Below, in pieces: positions 33,556-42,883 of a DNA stretch of 64,000 nt. The notes under the pieces were generated by a model. That model was not told the origin of the DNA and ran no database searches. It was given only the letters and a program-made list of their open reading frames with translations. How positions within the stretch are numbered: the first letter of the stretch is position 1; every line of letters starts with the position of its first letter. Source of the DNA: Ephemerocybe angulata. Taxonomy: Eukaryota; Basidiomycota; Agaricomycetes; Agaricales; Psathyrellaceae. A program made the position numbers and the translations under genes. The stretch is taken from the NCBI GenBank assembly GCA_013368325.1, contig JAACJK010000110.1:1116001-1180000 (forward strand). The letters are read 5' to 3'.

Positions 33556-35487
33556 TCATACATCTGGGCGGGTGCTAATTGTCTGCGTGGTGCTCATATA
33601 TACCCTGTTCCTCGGACGGGGCATAGCCTTGTCGGATATAGCTCCATACCTCATCTCCAGCTTCAGATCCTCCAAATCGACAGAGTCCAACACTAGACCC
33701 TGCAGGATACTAGTTCCGCGAAGTTTGGCGAAGTCGGTGGTGAAGGTGACGTTCTCGAGCAACGCGATGCCTGCGGCACGCTTCCTCCTCCCACCGACAA
33801 GCCGCGCTGCTCTACGAACCACATCCGCATTTGAGTGTTTGGGGCTCTCTCCGGCCAGCGTGAACGAAAGCTTCTGAAGGTGTGGACACCAGCACGGGCG
33901 TTGCAAGGTCTGTCCATCATGGTCGCTCTCGTTGAACACAGGAGTGAGGTTCTCCAGAAGGAGGTCGCTTAGACTGGATTGCCATGCCTCTCGCAGTGGC
34001 TGCTCTGGATCTTCTATCATTGGGCCCCACTCCCCGACTCCCCCCACCTGTGTGTCCTTTCCGAGTCCTAACACCTTGACATCACGGATGTGCTCCATGC
34101 ACTCTTCGAGGACGTGTTCGGTCGCAAGTGTGTCGTAGGGGAAGTGAATCTCTTCCAGCTGCGCCCCATATGCTCGAATCCACCGAGCCATCGGCGGGAT
34201 GTCTGTCGCGCTGAGCTCTGTAGTGGGCCGTGGGGCTGGGATGTCGAAGAAACGGAGTATGCGGAGGGATGGCAGTGAAAGTGTGGAGATGAACTCTCGA
34301 TCGGGGATGGTGAAGCGGATGGTGAGAGAGTGGAGATTGGATAGTGTAGCCTTCGAGCTACTGTATTCTGGCGAGGTCAGCAGGTCGGGATATTCGATAG
34401 CGACATCTGCCGTGAGGAGGTTTGGACACGATTTGAGGAGCATGAGCGTTTCGAATGGACACAGCACGGCTCTGGATGACGCGCTTTCTTTCAGAGGGAA
34501 TTCGTACCCTTGGATGGTAAGATGGTATAGATTGGACCAGTTGACTGGTAGGCCTCCCAGTGGATAGTGGCATGTCGGACCCAGAGAGAGGGAGCGTAGG
34601 GAAGGGGCGCCTAAAATGGCGAGAGGGACGTGGATTTCCCGTTCCCCATGCTGTGCGGTGACAGGAGGCTGCGTAGTGGCGGAGCCTTCGACTGTTAAAC
34701 TTCGAAGGAGAGGAACACTGGCTGCACTGAGCTGGGGGAGGGAGCACACCCTCTCGACATTCGTGTTCCATGACGGCCCCAGGCAGATATGAACATCCTT
34801 CCACCTTGATGCCGTAGTGCCAAGGGTCAATAGAAGAGAATTGACCCCACTGCAGGCCTTCTCGTTGGTCGTGTCGAATTCTTCGAAGCCAGAGAGCACG
34901 ATGCTGAGTGGGCAGTCGCCCGATCTGGGCAGCCATGCTTGCAGGGCGTCATGTGCCGATTTCATCTTGATATGCCATCGCCGTTTGTCCCGTTCATGGT
35001 CGTCCATTGATTCTTGCATCTCGGGGTATCGCAGTAGGGAAAGGAGTATAGAGGACCAGAGCATTGGAGTGGCTAGGGATAGCTCCCTCCAGGCCTTGCA
35101 TACGTGGCTGACCAGTGTTGCTGGGCTTCCCTTGAAAACGTTGGGAGCTGGTGTTGCAGTCGAAAGGTGGTTGGCCAGGATATGGAAGAAGATGGAGGTT
35201 AGGATGTCCTCGGATATTTGCATGACGGGGGGTATGTTGGATACCGGCCCCTCGATTGGCAAGGCCTGAGCATGTGTGGGCATGCTTGCACCATGCTTGG
35301 TATCCACGACGTCCATCTCTCCAACTGATGGGGGTGGGATGGTGATGGTATGGCGTAGGGGGTAGGGGGATGAGGCTCGATGGTTAGAGCTGTAAGACAC
35401 CCTTCTTTTAGTGAAACCCCATGTAATGAGGTCGTGGTTGTGTCGAACAGGGAGCGGAGAACAAAGCCCATCATTCAAGGCAGCCAT
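33556..35487 (-). CDS. F-box-like/LRR protein, copy 7, divergent subtype
   Basis: A 643-residue intronless frame from the ATG at 35487. It lacks the DTNYxPS leader and helix; instead it has an 80-residue Pro/Ser/His-rich N-terminus, which may be partly untranslated or begin at a later ATG (residue 58, MDVVDTK). The F-box-like domain follows (VMQISEDILTSIFFHIL, HVCKAWRELSLATPMLW), then leucine-rich-repeat-like sequence with LKSCPNLLTADVAI and LSNLHSLTIRFTIP, which align with the other copies. A TAAGCGCCC is found 43 bp upstream on the coding strand. An older member of the family, probably with a different target. Confidence 0.8.
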   Translation of the reverse strand: MAALNDGLCSPLPVRHNHDLITWGFTKRRVSYSSNHRASSPYPLRHTITIPPPSVGEMDVVDTKHGASMPTHAQALPIEGPVSNIPPVMQISEDILTSIFFHILANHLSTATPAPNVFKGSPATLVSHVCKAWRELSLATPMLWSSILLSLLRYPEMQESMDDHERDKRRWHIKMKSAHDALQAWLPRSGDCPLSIVLSGFEEFDTTNEKACSGVNSLLLTLGTTASRWKDVHICLGPSWNTNVERVCSLPQLSAASVPLLRSLTVEGSATTQPPVTAQHGEREIHVPLAILGAPSLRSLSLGPTCHYPLGGLPVNWSNLYHLTIQGYEFPLKESASSRAVLCPFETLMLLKSCPNLLTADVAIEYPDLLTSPEYSSSKATLSNLHSLTIRFTIPDREFISTLSLPSLRILRFFDIPAPRPTTELSATDIPPMARWIRAYGAQLEEIHFPYDTLATEHVLEECMEHIRDVKVLGLGKDTQVGGVGEWGPMIEDPEQPLREAWQSSLSDLLLENLTPVFNESDHDGQTLQRPCWCPHLQKLSFTLAGESPKHSNADVVRRAARLVGGRRKRAAGIALLENVTFTTDFAKLRGTSILQGLVLDSVDLEDLKLEMRYGAISDKAMPRPRNRVYMSTTQTISTRPDV

Positions 35488-36277
35488 CAAAACACCCCTG
35501 TGGAATTTACCGTGTGGCTGTGCAAAATTGGGCGCTTAACGTATCAAGAGAGAATGTGCCAGTGCTTTTTCGCGTGGCATGTTGTCGTTCTCACGTAAAG
35601 TCACCCATCTCAGTGATAGAGTCCCTCCATGGTGCGAGGAGTGGTTTTCTGGGACTGATGAGCTGAATAGGGGTGTGTCTGTCAGGCTATTCCTTCCTCA
35701 TGACCCCTCCATGTATGATGTAACCTCAATCCCATGCTTTCTAGCGAACGCTTCCTAGAGAATGCTTCCTAAAAAGTACCTCAAGGGTTGCAATACAGCT
35801 ACAAGTTATGCCAATTTGGCAGACTCGAGGTGAATTTGAAGTTGGGCGCTTGAATCGAGACTTCGAGCTCACTCATAATTTCGTGTAAACATTAGACAGG
35901 AGACAGGATACAGGTTAAACCTTGGATTGTTTACGCGGGTAACACACACTCCCCGTGCCTCTCCCTCTAAAATACACTGTAGTGGAGGACGGCAGGATTC
36001 CTTTTGCTGACGGAGAAGGCTGGGCAAAGGATCGCTTCGTCCTGCCATCCTGGCTAGTGATCACATCATGAGCACATTTAAATTCACTGTAGGGCATATA
36101 ATAAGCATTTATACCATATTACATTCTGAAAGGAGGACCTCCAGCCTTACCACCAGGTCAAGGGCCTTGTCGGGTCCCGTCACGATCGCGTGACATCAAA
36201 CGCGGTTGTCACAAAGTGACGGATATCACGCTCACAGGGGCCTGTCACGCCAAATTACAGGGTCTTCCTGAACCACC
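35488..36277. other. intergenic, 790 bp, between divergent genes
   Basis: GGGCGCTT motifs at 35530 and 35844. Near the MAU2-like start are GTCACG-CGTGAC (36179-36194) and GTCAC-aaa-GTGAC (36208-36220) inverted repeats and an AAACGCGG element. No gene. Confidence 0.5.
36179..36220. promoter_or_regulatory. paired GTCAC/GTGAC palindromes upstream of the MAU2-like gene
   Basis: Two inverted repeats, GTCACG-(4)-CGTGAC and GTCAC-(3)-GTGAC, separated by AAACGCGG, 58-99 bp before the ATG at 36278. They look like binding sites of a dimeric factor; the identity of the factor is not known from sequence. Confidence 0.4.
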
Positions 36278-38712
36278 ATGTACACCCCAAAACGCTCCCC
36301 AAACCGCGACATCGACATGGAATGTCGTCCATATAAGCGCCAAAAGACACAGGATTGTCTGGCGCTCAATTACGATCCAGAAGTCGCGAAATTCGAGGCA
36401 CTACCCCTGCCAGTGCTCCTGCTTTCCCTGTCAAACATCCTCTTACATCCGCCGACGCACCGGGACTACGCAAAATCAATATATCTATCGACTTTAAGCG
36501 TTCTTAAGGTCCTGGAGGAGAGAAACCTAGACCCAGATATGGAGTGCAGAGCGTGGACGGCGCTCGCGGAGTTGGGTTTCAGGATGGGGCTTGGGGAATG
36601 CGGGGTAGAGAGCCAGGTCGAGATCGCTATCACGAAGGCGGTGAGTGCAAAAGGCCTGAAAAACGTGTCTTAATCTCATATCTACGCAATGTAGCTCCTG
36701 CTATCTCAAAATGTACGCGTTTATATCATATATGCGGTCTACGATGGGCTAACGGACTTTGCAGCACCCAACACTCCGGCCATACAAAGTACACCTCAGC
36801 ATCCTTTCATCACGCATCTCTGCCTTTCAGCAGAAGCCCAAGCTTGCCCAGACGACGCTCAAACGACTCATCACGTCGTTCCTTGAACCCTCCGAGGCGC
36901 CGCACCTCCTTTACACCGCCCACCTCGGTCACATCGCGTCCTTCACCACCAACGACGCAGTACCCACCGCACAGAGCCTGAAAGCCATTGAAACCATGCA
37001 CGAGCTCGCGAGCGCAAAGGGCCATCGAGATATCGTGAAGCTCGCGGCGATCCTGCGACTGCAGACGCTCGTTCAGATGGGGATGTGGGACGCGGTGCAG
37101 GAGGCGCTGTGCGAGGCGGAGGTGCTGCTCGCGCTCCCGCAGGACTCGGGCAAGGAAAAGGACTCGAAGGTGCTGGCCGAGTGCGCGGTGGCGATCGCGC
37201 GGGAGGAGAGGCTGGTGCATGAGAGCGCGTTCTTGGTGTACGTGCTCGTGCTGGGGGTGGTGTTTTATACGCATACGGGGAACGCTTCGAGTGTGGATGC
37301 GAGGACGAAGGTGTTGCATGAGATGCTGGATGGGGGTGTGTTGGAGCGGTTCGGGTCGGGCGTTGTGCAGGTACGTCGCTGTATTTGTTTCCAAACGCGT
37401 ACTGACTCGTCCCTAGATTCCGTTCCCCCATTCGCAGCCGCTCTACATCCAGATGACACAACCGAGGGTGCTCATGGTACTCACCTTCCTCATCACGAGC
37501 GTCGCGAAACGCGATCCCGTAGGTCGTAAACCTAAGCGGAAGCTCTTCGCGATGGAAGGATTGGTCGTAGTCGAGAAAGAGCTCAAGAAGGATCCTAACC
37601 TCCCACTGTACGCTTCTCCTCTCCAGGTCCAAGCGCATTTCGCTCGCCTGCAGGCGCTCAAAGCGGACCTTATCGCTGAGCTTGCATCTGTAAGCATCAT
37701 GCGCTCCGAGTTTGGGGAGGCCGAGCGCCATCTCGCCGAGCTCATTGCACATACCCGCAATACGGGTACATTTAATTATTTCGCGGCGAGGGTGACGCTG
37801 CTGCACGCGCAGCTCGCGCATGCGGTCGGGGATTGGCAGAGGGCAGGGAATTGCTATACGGTTGCGTCGTGGCTTTCTAGACCGAATGCCGAGAGGGTGA
37901 AGGGCCAGGGAGAGGACGAGGACGACGGGGTGGAGGATGCTTTCCTCCATGCTGCCGCACGCGCGGGCCAGGTTTGGTTAAAGCTCGGGCTACTGCGGCG
38001 CGATGCGATTTCGCAACCCCAGGAAGGATTACTGAGCGAGGATGAGCTTGGTGCGAGGAAGGAGGAGTTGAAAGCGAGGGAGAAGGAGACGAAGAGAGAG
38101 GGCGCAGAGGTGGCAAAGATGTGTGAGGGAATGGGCAGCACGCTGGGTGCGGTGGCGAGTGTCTTGCGGTCGTGTTTGGCAGAGGAATTCTCTGTTGCCA
38201 AGTGCGTCTTTTCTCACTTTCACGGATGCGTATGGTTCTAACTGACACTGATAACGTATTGCAGAAATCAACTCCGTCAAGCACTGCACAGTGCGACTCT
38301 CTCAACGGACAACCATCTACGCGCGCTCATTCTAGCACTTACCGCGAGCCAGTACTACGACACTGCGCCAGAGCACGCCGAGGCTATGCTCGCGACCGCC
38401 GAGCAGCTCGCCGCAGGTATGGGTGCCCAGCCACGGGCACCAAAGGGCCAGTTGCCTCTAGTTCAGTCTCAATTGCATTCACAGTCCCCGCAAGCTCCGT
38501 CGCAGCAGTCAACTCCGCAACGGCAACAAGGTCAAGCTGGCTCGAGGGCTAATACACCTGTAAGAGGGGCGAGGGGTGCGGTGGACGGTGTGGGCAACGC
38601 TCCCCTGCGACTGTGGATTGGGGAGAGGAGTGCGGAGCTGAAGAGGCGCGCTGGAGATGAGGAGGGCGCGAGGGAGCTTGATGGGGTGTGTGTGAAGCTG
38701 AGGGGGTCGTGA
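36278..38712 (+). CDS. MAU2: MAU2/Scc4-like cohesin loading factor
   Basis: Five exons: 36278-36640, 36695-36712 (18 nt), 36765-37370, 37417-38201 and 38265-38712, coding for 739 residues. The protein is almost entirely helical, with TPR-like repeats such as HPTLRPYKVHLSILSSR, LRLQTLVQMGMWDAVQEA, EAERHLAELIAHTRNTGTF and QLAHAVGDWQRAGNCY. This layout and block order match the cohesin loading factor family (PF10345). MAU2/Scc4 works with Scc2/NIPBL to load cohesin on chromatin in the nucleus. The C-terminal 100 residues contain a Gln/Pro-rich linker. The call rests on my recollection of the fungal family, not on an alignment; a generic TPR protein is the alternative. Confidence 0.7.
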
Positions 38713-39182
38713 GGAGGATTGGAGAGAGGGGGGTTGGGGCGGGGACGCCGGTGAGGATGGTGGTAAATTGAGGTCGGGGTGTGCTGTGGTGTGTTCTTCG
38801 CTTTCTTTTCTCTTTCGTTTGCTCTGGAGGGTTCCTCGCTTTTTTTATCGTTTTCATGGATTGACTGGTTATATGTTTCGCTCCCGCATCCAAACACCAC
38901 TGCTATGGTCAATTTCTGCTTCTAATATTGTACATCCTTGTTCTCATTGTCCGCATCATCACTCGCATTTTATTGTTACACTTCGGGCCATTCGTCTGCT
39001 TTCATTGCTTCCTCAGGATCATTCATCGTTCATTCCATATTAGAGTTCGTTTCACTCATATCGCATACAGCAACACAGTCTGGACTTTCATCCCGCTTCA
39101 TCTCAATTCAAAATGCTCTCAAAATGCTCAACTCGCTTTATTATTATACACATACATTCAATTCATGGGTTTCGTTCGGTAG
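38713..39182. other. intergenic, 470 bp, between convergent genes
   Basis: The 3' flanks of the MAU2-like gene (plus) and the membrane-protein gene (minus). AT- and pyrimidine-rich with many small frames; nothing convincing. Confidence 0.5.
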
Positions 39183-40835
39183 CTACGAATTCGGGTAGGT
39201 GGGGGGTGGCACTGCGTATGGCGCAAATGTGACATACGAAGGGGGGTCGGGTTGAATAGAACTCGAGGAGTTGGAGGGGTCTGGAGGTCCCGAAGGCAGC
39301 AGCGCCCCGTCTGTCGTACTTTCACCAGCTTGCGGAGGGGCCCAGGGCGGGGGTGCTCGTTCACGAGTAGGCCCCTCTGAATCCCAATCCTCATCTTCTG
39401 AATCATGGGGTTGAGGTGTGGGTGAAACTCTTGCTGCGTACGGGTCCGGCATGTCAAAGGGAACCGTGGGCCCTTGCGAGGTTGGGTAGGGTTGTAAGGG
39501 AATCACTAAAGATCGAGGATGTCAGTTCGCACTACCAGTCGTGTTAAATCCTCGAATCTCGCACCGTTCTTGGGTGCTTGAGCCTTGGCCTTCTTATGGT
39601 ACCGCAGGAGTAAGTAGAGCACGACGAGTAACAGCGACCCGCCGACGCTGCCTATGACGGCGCCTAGGATGACTATCTTGTTTGAGTGGCCCCCATTGCT
39701 GTCCGCACCAGAGGGAGGGCTGTCGTGTGTGATCCACGCGGGAGGTGGGGAAGGTGAGTACGTGAGGAAGTTCAAGTTGAAGCTCTGGCAAAGACGTCAG
39801 GTTTGAGATTTGGTTGAAACAATCAAACAGCAATGGGTGTTCACTCACCTGGCCTTCTGTTGCTACCGCTTCGAGGGTCAGGGTATGGTTTCCTGGATCC
39901 ACTGTCGCGTTGAACAGATTGACGAACTCCCATCGACTTGCATTCACCGGCTGCTGTCCGTCGAAGACAAGTAACTGTTGAGTGATATTTTCGTCTATTG
40001 TATATCGAAGACGTAGCGTCCCTTCAGCGTAGTTTTTGTAGCCGTATAGAAAAATCTGTTCCCCTATTAGAGGTAATTAGTAAACCCATGCTGCCATGTA
40101 CACGACATATTGGCTTACCCGTGAAATTGGTGGACAGGCCCCCAGTCGTGCTCGTAGATGACCAAGATCCACCAAAAGGCAGCGTCGGTAACGCAGCTGT
40201 ATCCCGGCGCGTCACATCCCAGTCACCATAGTATTTAACTTTGTCCGTGTCTGCGCTACCCACGTAGTATCTGGCATCGGTATTCAATGCATCGGCGGCG
40301 ATGGGATCCTTGCAGGCAATGTAGTCGAGGTGGAAATCATCATCGTACGGCAATATCTCGACTGTGTGAACGCCCGCCGGGGGAGTGTTCAAGCTCCAGA
40401 AGGCTGCACCGTTCTAAGATAGTGCAGCGGATTAGTTCGCAGCGTCTGTCTAGAGGTTTGTCTATAACACCTTTCCGATGTTTTCCGTAGTGATGTTGAG
40501 AGAAGCTTGCTGCAATATTGGTTCATTGTCCAGCGTATACTTGAGCTTAAGCTTGGCGGTTGGCCTTCCAACAAGAACCAGCGTCGATCCTATACATCGA
40601 AGATGTAACAGCGCACCAAGGTGCCTTTCGGCTGGATAGACTACACACCTGAGTACTGAATGCTCAGTGACACTGGTCCTAATACGCTCTTGTTGTCCCT
40701 GGCGTGACAACTCAGAATGGTCCCATTGTACGCATTCAACTCGTGTGCACTTGACGTGCAATTCAGTCCACGCCAGAACTTCCAGTATCTCCCAAGCTTC
40801 CCAAGCTCAAAGTCATCAACGATGATAAGACTCAT
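39183..40835 (-). CDS. single-pass membrane protein with beta-rich ectodomain, paralog 1
   Basis: Six exons on the minus strand, about 450 residues. It begins directly with SLIIVDDFE, then a first beta-sandwich-like module (NAYNGTI, VGRPTAKLKLKYTLD), a second (YYGDWDVTRR, GYKNYAEGTLRLRYTID, NASRWEFVNLF), one transmembrane helix (IVILGAVIGSVGGSLLLVVLYLL) followed by basic residues, and a Pro/Ser/Asp-rich cytoplasmic tail of about 110 residues ending PPPTYPNS. Several N-x-S/T sites lie before the helix, consistent with an extracellular N-terminus, although no cleavable signal peptide is seen. Such VDD-starting proteins are frequent in Agaricomycetes and uncharacterised; a cell-surface sensing or adhesion role is a guess. 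The paralog at 50279-52032 has the same exon layout. Confidence 0.8.
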
Positions 40836-41454
40836 TGCAGAGCACAGGCCAAGGGAGGGCGAGATAGGCGCCCAGGGAGTGATGAGGGGAAGGAGGGAAC
40901 GGGTATTTCAGAGTGCCTTTGGGATGCTGATACTATATCGTGTCAATCGGAGAAAGGGCGCCTCCAATAGAATACATGTCTCCTTCTACTTCTCAGGATC
41001 CTGGAAGTGATACGGCGCGCAGAAGATCAAAAAAGATCACTTCTACGTACATTGCACAGCAGAGCTGATATCTGTCCTTCTTTGGGGTAAACATCTGCGT
41101 TAAGCCAAAGTGCCAATTAGAGGCTGAATTATAATCCCCGCTGACCCTCAGCAGACTGATGAAGGAATACTACGCGTCTCCTCCGATGGCACAGATGGAA
41201 CCAGTGGGCCTGAGAATCAACAATGGGCCCTGCACACCGGAGACTTGCGTTCTGAACAATATTGCATCGGGTGCTTAGCTATATTCCCTAAATTTTCCGG
41301 AGATACTATAGTTTGAAAAGAGGTGGCCTCAACGATTATATTCGTATAGTACAGGTGTGTGACCTATTCACACAGCTCACATGTTATGGACTCTATCTAT
41401 CATAAATAAGGTTGACAGGAAGCGCTCCCATGGAATAGTGCCCCTTTCCCGGTT
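40836..41454. other. intergenic, 620 bp
   Basis: Promoter of the membrane-protein gene, with TAGGCGCCC 30 bp before its ATG (40865-40873) and GGGCGCCTC at 40966. No gene recognised. Confidence 0.5.
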
Positions 41455-41871
41455 CTAAGCTTCAAACCAGTGAACCGCAAAGTCCCAGCTAGGATGGTCT
41501 AAATCTGGAAAGGGCGAGGATAATTCCACGTTTTGTTCATGTTCCTGTACAGGGAGCACTTGTACATGTGGCTCTCCTATGCTCATAGCTTCCATCCTTG
41601 TAACACATTCATAGTTATTTTGATGACCTTCGCTCTTGACATGCTCCTCCCAGTCCCGCCAATCGTAACGCCGCATGCTCTGGGGGCCTAGGTTTACCTC
41701 CTGCTTACAGAGACTGCAGACAAGTACCCACCCAGTCATGGGTCTTAGTACCATGTCTGGGGGACAGTTTATGTCAAAGACAGGGGCCGAGTGGGTTGCG
41801 GACGAAGGCTTTCTGGACGAGGGCTCCTTTGAAGGCGCGGAATTTACGTCGGAGCCTGCGGAGTTGCTCAT
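41455..41871 (-). CDS. small zinc-finger-like protein
   Basis: A single-exon 138-residue frame. A C-x2-C-x21-H-x5-H pattern (Cys52, Cys55, His77, His83: CSLCK to WEEHVKSEGH) resembles a BED- or C2H2-type zinc-binding site. It is preceded by a Ser/Pro-rich N-terminus and followed by an acidic tail containing DLDHPSWDFAVHWFE. Agaricomycete genomes hold many such short proteins of unknown role. The single site could bind DNA or protein. There is no overlap with neighbouring genes. Confidence 0.6.
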   Translation of the reverse strand: MSNSAGSDVNSAPSKEPSSRKPSSATHSAPVFDINCPPDMVLRPMTGWVLVCSLCKQEVNLGPQSMRRYDWRDWEEHVKSEGHQNNYECVTRMEAMSIGEPHVQVLPVQEHEQNVELSSPFPDLDHPSWDFAVHWFEA

Positions 41872-42127
41872 GGTGTTGGTAGGTGCGATTTATATCGTGC
41901 GAGGAGGGTGAGAGGTAAGTTGAGTGAGAATATGGAAGCTGAAGGGCGGATTGACGAATGCTGATACTGGGATCGATGTGGAAAGGCTCGTTATATACCT
42001 TTCCGGCGCGTAGCCAAAGCCCTCGTGCTTGCCGAAAAAATGTGCTTTGTAGCCTGAGTGGCGTACTATAGCGACCAAAGCAACATTAGCGGGATGCATG
42101 TTTGACATCTGGCTTTCATCTGATTGA

Positions 42128-42492
42128 CGGCTTCGTTGCCACCGACATCATAGATAGGCGCCCGAGATTGATTGACAAAGCGCCCGGAGCAGGTTGTAAG
42201 CATTTAAGGGGAGGCCGACGTCCTAAAGTCTAAATCAAATGCCCAGAGAGTTCTTAGATAATACCCACCGGTTACCTGCAGTAGCACAAAGCAATTTAGA
42301 AGTCTTTTGTCCAACTGCTGTGCGAACAGCAGGTCCCACACGCGGCTGCCCGGCTTGAATTCGGAGTTCAAAAGACTTCAACCACACTCGAATCTTTCTC
42401 TTAGGTACCAGGACATGCAACCATCCGGTGAAGACCTCAAGAGTAGTACCAATGCTGAAATCTCGCGAGAAGAGCAGAGAAGAAGGAGCGGA
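42128..42492 (+). repeat. left copy of a ~370 bp direct duplication
   Basis: Matches 44937-45310 almost throughout: GGCTTCGT.GCCACCGAC, TAGATAGGCGCCCGA, GACAAAGCGCCCGGAG, AGATAATACCCACCGGTTAC, CACGCGGCTGCCCGGCTTG and CATGCAACCATCC are all shared in the same order. The two copies bracket F-box copy 8. A stretch of about 20 bp containing the TATA run of the right copy is missing here, as is a short block before the start codon. Confidence 0.85.
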
Positions 42493-42498
42493 CAGTAA
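42415..42498 (+). pseudogene. truncated copy of the 45260 gene
   Basis: From the ATG, the first residues (MQPSGEDLKS, NAEISREE) match the start of the intact gene at 45260, then the frame ends after 27 codons with RRRSGQ and a stop. The promoter TATA run present in the intact copy is deleted here. A non-functional remnant of a duplication. Confidence 0.7.
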
Positions 42499-42883
42499 AG
42501 ACGGCTGGGAAGAAAGACAATACATATCAATCAATTAGACATGGGGAACGCTGACGTTTTGGGATTTAGACAAGGGGGTCCCTGACCGCTGACTTCGTCA
42601 AAATTAGACAATCGAGAAGGGCATTCCTGCTGAAGTATAGGTGAATTTCATAAGCGAGGCTCAAAATCTGCTTGCCCTAGCTCTGAATTCGCTTCATATC
42701 CTGCTTGGGACGTCCAAGCGAACATCTACAGAAAATAGCAGAAAATTTCAAATACCTTGGGATTTAGACACCATTTTTGGTGACTGCTGACCCGATCGGA
42801 AATTGACCTAGACAAGGGGGGCGGCTGACTGTGACATGCATATTTGATCGAAATGGAACAGTATGACTCTTTCTTGAACCATC

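Larger units (their letters stand above)
41872..42883. other. intergenic, 1.0 kb, containing a truncated gene copy
   Basis: Contains the left copy of a direct duplication (about 42128-42492; see separate entries). Two near-repeats of GGGATTTAGACA lie at about 42560 and 42760, the second about 115 bp before the F-box start. No other gene. Confidence 0.5.

Noticed and set aside
36943..37950. 335-codon minus-strand open frame.
   Set aside because: Antisense to two exons and an intron of the MAU2-like gene; Arg/Pro/His-rich shadow composition.
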